A stretch of 9,529 nt of DNA from Oscillospiraceae bacterium (GTDB lineage: Bacteria > Bacillota > Clostridia > Oscillospirales > UBA929): positions 1 to 9,529 of the forward strand of contig WRLJ01000052.1 in assembly GCA_009777685.1 (NCBI GenBank), written 5' to 3'. This document shows positions 1-7,484 of the stretch, one piece after another. A program made the translations under genes and the position numbers. The stretch's first letter is position 1, and each line of letters starts with the position of its first letter. Under the pieces are notes generated by a model, which saw nothing but the letters and a program-made list of their open reading frames with translations, had not been told where the DNA came from and made no database searches.

Positions 1-384
1 AGCCTGCACCCGCCCCGGGCGGGTCATGGACTGCAGCAATAAATGCTTTTGCAACGCCCAGGGCGAGGCCGAGAGGATTTCAACAATGGCGTCGCCGCCG
101 ATCCCGGCGATGACGACGGTGTCCACATCCTCCGGCGGAAGGGGCTTCAATCCGTCGCCCAAGACCAGTTGCAGCCCTTGCGATATGCCGCACCGGGCGG
201 CCAGGTCGCGGGCGCGGGAGAGCGGCCCCTCGGCCTTGTCCACGGCGTAGGCAAAGGCAACAAGGCCGCGTTGTAGCAACCAGAGCGGCAATCGCCCGTG
301 GTCTGTGCCAATGTCGGCCACGCGGGTTCCAACCGGAACGCGGTAGGCCAGGGCCAGCAAGCGGGGACGCAAAGCGAGCGGCAT
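1..384 (-). CDS. trmK: tRNA (adenine(22)-N(1))-methyltransferase TrmK, N-terminal part (runs off left edge)
   Basis: SAM-dependent methyltransferase of the TrmK/COG2384 family, which in Gram-positive bacteria methylates N1 of adenine 22 in tRNA in the cytoplasm. The reading frame is open from an ATG at 384-382 to the window edge, giving 128 residues of a family usually near 230 long, so about half is present. Visible motifs are the SAM-binding loop VADIGTDHGRLP (residues 22-33), an acidic VDK at 48-50 where the SAM ribose is usually held, LGDGL at 75-79, and VVIAGIGG at 90-97, close to the family's GMGG signature. LLLQSM at 115-120 resembles the family's LILQPM segment. A GAGGG site lies about 6 nt before the ATG and supports this start. 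Leucine TTG and alanine GCC codons are more frequent than in gatB or purL. It lies 167 nt after glnN, with a repeat between, so co-transcription is uncertain. A generic Rossmann methyltransferase is the alternative, but the motif set favours TrmK. Confidence 0.86.
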   Translation of the reverse strand, partial: MPLALRPRLLALAYRVPVGTRVADIGTDHGRLPLWLLQRGLVAFAYAVDKAEGPLSRARDLAARCGISQGLQLVLGDGLKPLPPEDVDTVVIAGIGGDAIVEILSASPWALQKHLLLQSMTRPGRVQA

Positions 385-451
385 AGGATCCCTCTTTTGA
401 AAAAAATTCGGCGCCATGCGCGACGCGGGGAGTGTCGCAACCCTGCGTGTG

Positions 452-525
452 CGTAGGGGCGACCGTCCACGGTCGCCTGCGGGCGGTTGGCGCAACCTGC
501 GAGACGATTGCCATCGTCCCCTACG
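452..525. repeat. 74-bp intergenic inverted-repeat element with cloverleaf-like folding
   Basis: The element sits between glnN and trmK. Its ends are perfect 8-bp inverted repeats, CGTAGGGG (452-459) and CCCCTACG (518-525). Inside are three hairpins in series: CGACCG/CGGTCG with loop TCCA (460-475, extendable two pairs outward into the terminal repeat), GGTTG/CAACC with loop GCG (485-497), and ACGAT/ATCGT with loop TGCC (504-517). Together they form a closed stem with three arms. The GTAGGGGCGACC start resembles intergenic repeats I associate with Clostridia genomes; that link is from memory and no other copy lies in this window. I see no target-site duplication, no ORF and no tRNA hallmarks. 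It could end glnN transcripts by structure, but no T-run follows it. A separate weak TTGTT/AACAA hairpin lies at 537-550, directly after the glnN stop. Near trmK, GCGC/GCGC at 411-421 followed by a T-rich stretch (minus strand) is only a poor terminator candidate. Confidence 0.6.
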
Positions 526-551
526 GACGCTGTCGCTTGTTGCCAAACAAA

Positions 552-2642
<2,091 letters not shown>

Positions 2643-2685
2643 GTGTTACACCTCATTTTTTGATGGTTTGGACAGACCGCCCGGC

Positions 2686-4398
2686 TTACTCGTCTCCGGG
2701 GACGGCGTCCTGCAGGGCGTCGTAGCCCTCCTGGCCCGTGCGCACCTTGATGACATTTTCCACGTCATAGATAAAGATTTTTCCGTCGCCGATTTTGCCG
2801 GTGTACAGCACCTTTTTGACCGTATCGACCAGCACGCCGACGGGAATTTTGCTGACGACGATGTCGATTTGAATCTTCGGCAACAGCTGGGACTCCAGCG
2901 GCGCGCCGCGGTAGGTCCGGCTGCCCCGCTGTACGCCGTAGCCCAGCACGTTGGTCACGGTGATGCCGGTAACGCCGATTCCGTCAAAGGCCGCCTTCAG
3001 CGCCTCAAACCGGTTTTGCCTGGTGAGGATCGTCACCTTGGTCATCTTCCGGCCGGTGGACATGTCCGTCACCGGAACCGCCCTGTCCGGGGGGACGGAA
3101 AGAAGCGGGGCCGCCGCCGGCTTGCCGGTCAGCACGTCCAGATCGGGATTGGTGACCGGCAGGAAGTCGGCATAGCTGCTTTCCAGCCCGTGTTCGCTGG
3201 AGTCAAGCCCCAGAATCTCATCCTCCGCGGAGGCCCGCAGGCCGTGAAATCGCTTGAGCAGAGCAAAGGCGGCGGTCATCGTGACGGTCACCCACACGGC
3301 GATGGACAGCACGCCCAGCGCCTGAACGCCCAGCAGACCCGCGCCGCCGCCGTAAAACAGCCCCGCCGCGTCTGAAATCACCTCGTCCCCCGCGGAGATG
3401 GGCCGGGCGAACAGGCCGACCGCCAGCGTGCCCCACACGCCGCATACGCCGTGGACCGCCACCGCGCCGACCGGGTCGTCGATGTGCAGCTTCAGGTCGA
3501 TAAACTCGACGGCCAGAACGATCAGAACCCCCGCCGCCGCGCCGATGATGAGCGCGCCCGCCGCGTCCACGTTGGTGCAGCCCGCCGTGATGCCCACAAG
3601 GCCGCCCAGCGCGCCGTTGAGGGTCATGGATACGTCCGGCTTTCCGTTTTTGATCCACGTGAGCGTCATGGTCGCGATGGCGGCGGCGCCCGCCGCCAGG
3701 GTCGTGGTCAGGAAGATGGACCCGAGCTGGGGCAGATTTTCCGCCGCCGCGCCGTTAAAGCCGTACCAGCCGAACCACAGGATGAAGCAGCCGAGCGCGC
3801 CCAGCGTCAGCGAGTGGCCGGGGATGGCGCGGGCGGTTTTCCGGCCGGTCGCCGGATCGACGCTGTACTTGCCGATGCGCGGGCCGAGGAACGCCGCGCC
3901 GATGAAGGCGGTGATGCCGCCCACCGCGTGGATGGCCGAGGAGCCGGCGAAGTCTATGTAGCCCATTTGCGCCAGCCAGCCGCTTTCATTCCAGACCCAG
4001 CCGGCCTCGATGGGATAGACCACGGCGCTGATGATCACGGTGTAGATCAGATACGCGCTGAATTTTGTGCGTTCCGCCATAGAGCCGGACACGATCGTCG
4101 CGGCGGTGGCGCAGAACACGAGATTGAAGACGAAGTCCGAAAAGGGGAAATTAGCAAAATCCGTGAAGATGCCGAGGTTCGGGATGCCGATGAGGCCGAA
4201 GGCGTAATCCTCGGCGCACAAAAGGGTAAAGCCGATCAGAACAAAGCAAACCGTGCCGAGACAGAAGTCCATCAGATTCTTCATAATGATGTTGGCGGCG
4301 TTCTTGGCGCGGGTGAAGCCCGCCTCCACCATCGCAAACCCCGCCTGCATGAAGAACACCATTGCCGCTGCCAGCAAAAACCAAATACCGAAATCCAT
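2686..4398 (-). CDS. amt: ammonium transporter fused to a C-terminal PII (GlnB/GlnK-like) domain
   Basis: Inner-membrane ammonium channel (Amt/MEP/Rh family) with its own PII signal domain. Numbered from the chosen start (570 residues), 1 to ~385 form the hydrophobic channel of about 11 helices. Channel residues are visible: Phe95 and Phe214 (outer gate), Trp134/Trp136, DFAG at 149-152, and the paired pore histidines His157 (AIHAVGG) and His316 (AVHGVCG). Residues ~386-451 hold the cytoplasmic Amt tail (SAEDEILGLDSSEHG) and a linker. A complete PII domain follows from Met452: T-loop with YRG at 496-498, Gln490, LPK ending at Lys508, the TGKIGDGKIF loop (533-542) and VIKVRTG (549-555), consistent with ATP/2-oxoglutarate binding. 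Leu501 replaces the Tyr51 that is uridylylated in E. coli PII. An in-frame ATG two codons upstream (4404) is only 3 nt from AGGAGG, whereas 4398 is 9 nt away. glnN follows by 43 nt. Confidence 0.96.
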   Translation of the reverse strand: MDFGIWFLLAAAMVFFMQAGFAMVEAGFTRAKNAANIIMKNLMDFCLGTVCFVLIGFTLLCAEDYAFGLIGIPNLGIFTDFANFPFSDFVFNLVFCATAATIVSGSMAERTKFSAYLIYTVIISAVVYPIEAGWVWNESGWLAQMGYIDFAGSSAIHAVGGITAFIGAAFLGPRIGKYSVDPATGRKTARAIPGHSLTLGALGCFILWFGWYGFNGAAAENLPQLGSIFLTTTLAAGAAAIATMTLTWIKNGKPDVSMTLNGALGGLVGITAGCTNVDAAGALIIGAAAGVLIVLAVEFIDLKLHIDDPVGAVAVHGVCGVWGTLAVGLFARPISAGDEVISDAAGLFYGGGAGLLGVQALGVLSIAVWVTVTMTAAFALLKRFHGLRASAEDEILGLDSSEHGLESSYADFLPVTNPDLDVLTGKPAAAPLLSVPPDRAVPVTDMSTGRKMTKVTILTRQNRFEALKAAFDGIGVTGITVTNVLGYGVQRGSRTYRGAPLESQLLPKIQIDIVVSKIPVGVLVDTVKKVLYTGKIGDGKIFIYDVENVIKVRTGQEGYDALQDAVPGDE

Positions 4399-4407
4399 TC
4401 TCATGCC

Positions 4408-4413
4408 CCTCCT
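4408..4413 (-). promoter_or_regulatory. ribosome binding site of amt-PII, decides between two start codons
   Basis: AGGAGG on the minus strand at 4413-4408. Two in-frame ATG codons follow, at 4404 and 4398, separated by one AGA codon. The spacings are 3 nt and 9 nt. The second is within the usual range and gives a protein beginning MDFGIWF directly at the first membrane helix, so it is preferred. Confidence 0.7.
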
Positions 4414-4423
4414 TCATAAATTC

Positions 4424-4465
4424 GGCGTGCGCTCCGCTGCCGCCGTTGGCAGAGAAGCGCACGCC
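4424..4465 (-). promoter_or_regulatory. large hairpin in the amt leader, just upstream of the ribosome binding site
   Basis: A 42-nt near-perfect hairpin. The outer 10-bp stem GGCGTGCGCT/AGCGCACGCC (4465-4456 with 4433-4424) is followed by a short imperfect part, then an inner 5-bp stem CTGCC/GGCAG (4452-4448 with 4441-4437) closing a six-base loop AACGGC. No T-run follows, so it is not a standard terminator. It ends 10 nt before AGGAGG and could influence ribosome access, mRNA stability or protein binding; this role is inference. The fold itself is visible in the sequence. Confidence 0.6.
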
Positions 4466-4514
4466 ATTGTGCCTTTTATTCTTGCGCGCACAGCGTTCCG
4501 GCTCTCCCGGGGAA

Positions 4515-4557
4515 CCGAACACAAAAGGCGCCGCGGACAGGTGTCCACAGCGCCTTT
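4515..4557 (-). terminator. intrinsic terminator after gatB, lying inside the amt leader
   Basis: On the minus strand, 4557-4543 pairs with 4538-4524 in a continuous 15-bp stem. It consists of AAAGGCGC/GCGCCTTT, then three pairs with two G-U wobbles, then GGAC/GTCC, and it closes an ACCT loop. The downstream stretch reads TTTTGTGTT, a broken but T-rich tract. It lies 35 nt beyond the gatB stop, as expected for the end of purL-gatA-gatB transcripts. It also lies only about 10 nt downstream of the predicted start site of the next promoter, so amt transcripts must pass it. It may therefore also act as an attenuator. Confidence 0.75.
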
Positions 4558-4562
4558 GCTGT
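4547..4562 (-). promoter_or_regulatory. possible antiterminator hairpin competing with the terminator
   Basis: ACAGC (4562-4558) can pair with GCTGT (4551-4547) around a six-base loop AAAGGC. This uses bases that form the 5' arm of the terminator at 4557-4524, so the two folds exclude each other. A hexaloop with A at position 1 and G at position 4 is what ANTAR-family antiterminator proteins recognise, but they normally need two such hairpins close together and no partner is seen immediately upstream. The pairing is visible; the function is speculative. Confidence 0.3.
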
Positions 4563-4573
4563 TTGCGATTTTT

Positions 4574-4602
4574 AGTATAACACAGCCCGGTTCATTTGTC
4601 AA
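4574..4602 (-). promoter_or_regulatory. sigma-A type promoter for amt-PII and glnN
   Basis: Minus strand: -35 TTGACA (4602-4597), exactly 17 nt spacer, -10 TATACT (4579-4574). This matches the consensus at all six -35 positions and five of six -10 positions. The predicted start site is near 4566. The -35 box lies in the last codons of gatB (Leu-Asp-Lys-stop), so promoter and gene overlap. It would drive a leader of about 165 nt before the amt start codon. No other promoter this good is seen upstream of amt or between amt and glnN. Confidence 0.8.
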
Positions 4603-6013
4603 GCGTTTTTCTCAGCATTTTTTTCACCATCTCTGGATTGCCCGCCCCGCCGAGCTGTTTCATCACCCGGCCCATCAAGAAGCCAAACGCCTTTTCCTTT
4701 CCGGCGCGGTAATCCCTCACCGCCTCCGGATTCTCCGCCGCGGCGGCGTTCACCGCCGCGGCGACGGCGTTTTCATCGGTCAGCATGGCCAATCCCTTCT
4801 CCGCGATGTACGCCTCCGGGTCAACGCCGCGCGTAAATACCGCCTCCACCGTTTCTTTATACGCGCTCCGGTTGATCTTTCCCTCCGCAACCAGCGCAAC
4901 CAGCGCCGAGAGCTTGCCCGCGTCCAGGGCCAGGTCTTCGGGCCGTGTGTCTGTTTGATGGATCAGCCGCATGATTTCGCCGGTCATCAGGCGGGCCGCC
5001 TCCACCGGCTCCCCGCTGAGCGCGGCGACGGCCTCGAACAGCGCCGGGATGCTTTTATGGCTTGTGAGAATCGCCGCTTCCGCCGGTGAAAGCGCGTAAT
5101 CGCGCCTATACCGTTCCCGCTTTTGGTGGGCCAGCTCCGGCAGGTCCGCCCGGATGCGGGCCAGCCACGCGTCGTCTATCTCAATCGGCAGCAGGTCCGG
5201 TTCGGGGAAGTAGCGGTAATCCTGCGCGTCCTCCTTAGAGCGCAGCCCGGAGGATTCGCCCTGATCGTCGTCCCAGCGGCGCGTTTCCTGCCAAACCGCG
5301 CCGCCGCTGTCCAAAATCTCGGTCTGACGCCGCCGCTCATATTCGATGGCCCGGCCGACGGCCTTGAAGGAGTTGAGGTTTTTCATCTCGGTGCGGACGC
5401 CGGGCGGCCCGCCCGGCCGGCGCAGGGAGAGGTTCACATCGACCCGCAGGGAGCCTTCCTGCATCTTGCCGTCGCTTATGCCCAAGTATAAGAGGATTTC
5501 GCGCAGGCGCTCCAGGCCCGCGATCACCTCCGCGCCGCTCCGGAAATCGGGCAGGGTGACGATTTCGAGGAGCGGTACGCCGCAGCGGTTGAAGTCCATG
5601 CAGGTTCTGTCCGCGTCGTGGAGGAGCTTGCCCGCGTCCTCCTCCATGTGTATCTCCCGGATCCCGATGGCCTTGACCCGCCCGCCCGTCTCAATGTCCA
5701 ACGACCCGCCGCGGCAAATCGGGGCGTATAGCTGCGATACCTGATAGGCTTTGGGCAGATCGGGGTAGAAATAGTTTTTGCGGTCGAACTCACAGCGCCC
5801 GGCAATCCCGCAGTTCAGGGCCAGGCCCAAACGGACGGCGTACTCGACGACCGCGAGGTTCAGCTTCGGCAGGCTTCCGGGCAGTCCCGCGCAGACAGGA
5901 CAGACCCGGCTGTTCGGCTCGCCGCCGAATTCGGTGGAGCAGCCGCAGAAGATTTTTGATTTTGTCGAAAGCTCCGCGTGAACCTCCAGCCCGATTACGG
6001 TTTCCCACGTCAT
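4592..6013 (-). CDS. gatB: aspartyl/glutamyl-tRNA amidotransferase subunit B
   Basis: Kinase/amidotransferase subunit of GatCAB. It binds misacylated Glu-tRNA(Gln) or Asp-tRNA(Asn), activates the side-chain carboxylate with ATP, and uses ammonia delivered from GatA. The length of 473 matches the family. Visible in order: the N-terminal IGLEVHAEL segment; four zinc-type cysteines at 23, 25, 38 and 41 (CGC and CPVC); FDRKNYFYPDLPKAYQ at 76-91; HMEEDAGKLLHD at 122-133; and DFNRCGVPLLE at 140-150. The tail from about residue 325 is the helical YqeY-like tRNA-binding region. The ATG overlaps the gatA stop as ATGA, so the two are translationally coupled; a GGAGG site lies 9 nt upstream inside gatA. 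The last three codons contain the -35 box of the amt promoter, and a terminator follows. Confidence 0.98.
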   Translation of the reverse strand: MTWETVIGLEVHAELSTKSKIFCGCSTEFGGEPNSRVCPVCAGLPGSLPKLNLAVVEYAVRLGLALNCGIAGRCEFDRKNYFYPDLPKAYQVSQLYAPICRGGSLDIETGGRVKAIGIREIHMEEDAGKLLHDADRTCMDFNRCGVPLLEIVTLPDFRSGAEVIAGLERLREILLYLGISDGKMQEGSLRVDVNLSLRRPGGPPGVRTEMKNLNSFKAVGRAIEYERRRQTEILDSGGAVWQETRRWDDDQGESSGLRSKEDAQDYRYFPEPDLLPIEIDDAWLARIRADLPELAHQKRERYRRDYALSPAEAAILTSHKSIPALFEAVAALSGEPVEAARLMTGEIMRLIHQTDTRPEDLALDAGKLSALVALVAEGKINRSAYKETVEAVFTRGVDPEAYIAEKGLAMLTDENAVAAAVNAAAAENPEAVRDYRAGKEKAFGFLMGRVMKQLGGAGNPEMVKKMLRKTLDK

Positions 6014-7473
6014 CCGGCCTCACCTCCCGGTTTTCGGGTATGCCAGTCCGTCCGGCGCTGATAGACCCGCGCCGCGCCGGCCAGCGCTTCCTCGGAAAAC
6101 GCTTTCCCGATCAGCTGAAGCCCGACCGGCATTCCGCGCCCGTCGAACCCGCAGGGAAGCGACACGGCGGGCAGCCCCGCCAAATTGACGGACACGGTAT
6201 AGATATCTCCCCTATACATTTTCATCGGGTCGTCCCTGTTTTCCCCGATCGGATACGCCGTGGTCGGCGCGACGGGCGAGAGAATCATGTCAAACCGCCC
6301 GAACAGGCCGTCGTAGGCGGCCCTGATCAGGGCGCGGGTGTGCAGGGCTTTTTTGTAGTATGCGTCGTAATGGCCGGACGAGAGGACAAACGCGCCGAGC
6401 ATGATCCTCCGTTTGACCTCCATCCCGAAGCCCTCGCTGCGGGAAAGGCGGTAGACCTCGGACAGGGTTTTCGCGCCCGCGCTTCTGTATCCGTATTTCA
6501 GCCCGTCGTACCGGGACAGGTTGCTGGAGGCTTCGGCGCAGGCGATGATATAGTAGGCGGGAATCACATACTCCGTCAGCGGCATCTCGAACTCCTCCAC
6601 CGCCGCGCCCGCCGCCGCCATGTCCTGCGCCGCCGCGAGAACGGCGCGTTTGACGTCCGGCTCGATTCCGCCGTCAAAATAGTTGCGGGGCAGGCCGATT
6701 TTCAGGCCGTCCAGGCGTTCGCCGCGCGTTTTGCCGAACTCAAAGGGTTTGTCGATCACACAGGTGCTGTCCCGGCCGTCCGGGCCGGAGATGACGGAGA
6801 GCAGCGCCGCGCAGTCGTCCACGCTCCGCCCGATCGGGCCGATTTGGTCCAGGGAGGAGGCATACGCGATCAGGCCGTACCGCGACACAGCGCCGTAGGT
6901 GGGCTTGATTCCGGTGACGCCGCAGAACGCGCAGGGCTGGCGGATGCTCCCGCCGGTGTCGGAGCCGAGCGAGAGCGGTATCTCACAGGCGGCGACCGCC
7001 GCCGCGCTGCCGCCGGAGGAGCCGCCCGCCACGCGGGACACGTCCCACGGGTTGCGCACCGGACCGAAAACCCCCGTCTCGCTGGAGCCGCCCATGGCGA
7101 ACTCGTCCATGTTGAGCTTGCCAACAACGATCATCCCGGCCCGCTCCAGCCGCTCCGCCGCGTCCGCGCTGAATACGGGGACATAGTCCTCCAGCATTTT
7201 GGACGCGCAGGAGGTGCGCATCCCGGCTGTCGAGATATTGTCCTTGAGGGCGACCGGCACGCCGGCCAGGGGCGAAAGCTCCTCCCCGGCCTCAATCCGG
7301 GCCTGCACCTCCCCGGCGCGGGCCAGGGCGCGCTCCCGGAAAACGGTCAAGAAGGCGTTATGCCGCTTGCCGGTTTTTTCGATTCGGTCGATATACGCGC
7401 TCACCACTTCGGCGGCGCTGAGTTTTTTGGCTTTGATGGCCGCCGACAAGGCCAATGCGCTTCTGTCCGGCAT
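6010..7473 (-). CDS. gatA: aspartyl/glutamyl-tRNA amidotransferase subunit A (glutaminase)
   Basis: Glutaminase subunit of GatCAB, an amidase-signature enzyme that hydrolyses glutamine and feeds ammonia to GatB. It has 487 residues, the usual size. The Ser-cisSer-Lys triad is intact: Lys77 (VALKDN), cis-Ser152 in GGSSGGSAAAVAA (150-162), and nucleophile Ser176 in SDTGGSIRQP (171-180). NMDEFAMGGSSETG (121-134) and GIKPTYGAVSRYG (188-200) are further family signatures. The start is firm: AGGAGG at 7486-7481, sharing bases with the purL TAG stop, is 7 nt from the ATG. This ties gatA to purL in one transcript. GatA normally needs the small GatC subunit for stability, and gatC commonly precedes gatA, but purL occupies that position here. 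Confidence 0.98.
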   Translation of the reverse strand: MPDRSALALSAAIKAKKLSAAEVVSAYIDRIEKTGKRHNAFLTVFRERALARAGEVQARIEAGEELSPLAGVPVALKDNISTAGMRTSCASKMLEDYVPVFSADAAERLERAGMIVVGKLNMDEFAMGGSSETGVFGPVRNPWDVSRVAGGSSGGSAAAVAACEIPLSLGSDTGGSIRQPCAFCGVTGIKPTYGAVSRYGLIAYASSLDQIGPIGRSVDDCAALLSVISGPDGRDSTCVIDKPFEFGKTRGERLDGLKIGLPRNYFDGGIEPDVKRAVLAAAQDMAAAGAAVEEFEMPLTEYVIPAYYIIACAEASSNLSRYDGLKYGYRSAGAKTLSEVYRLSRSEGFGMEVKRRIMLGAFVLSSGHYDAYYKKALHTRALIRAAYDGLFGRFDMILSPVAPTTAYPIGENRDDPMKMYRGDIYTVSVNLAGLPAVSLPCGFDGRGMPVGLQLIGKAFSEEALAGAARVYQRRTDWHTRKPGGEAG

Positions 7474-7484
7474 GGCAGCGCCTC

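Noticed and set aside
80..514. Minus-strand 144-codon frame overlapping trmK and the repeat
   Set aside because: The trmK frame, open from 384 to the edge, carries clear SAM-binding motifs; this alternative frame is Arg/Pro-rich and unrelated to any family.
452..525. tRNA gene, because the repeat folds as a cloverleaf
   Set aside because: There is no T-loop consensus, no D-loop signature, no plausible 7-base anticodon loop (loops are 3-4 bases), and the closing stem is 8 bp.
4424..4562. Known glutamine or other riboswitch in the amt leader
   Set aside because: I recognise no conserved riboswitch core; only simple hairpins are visible.
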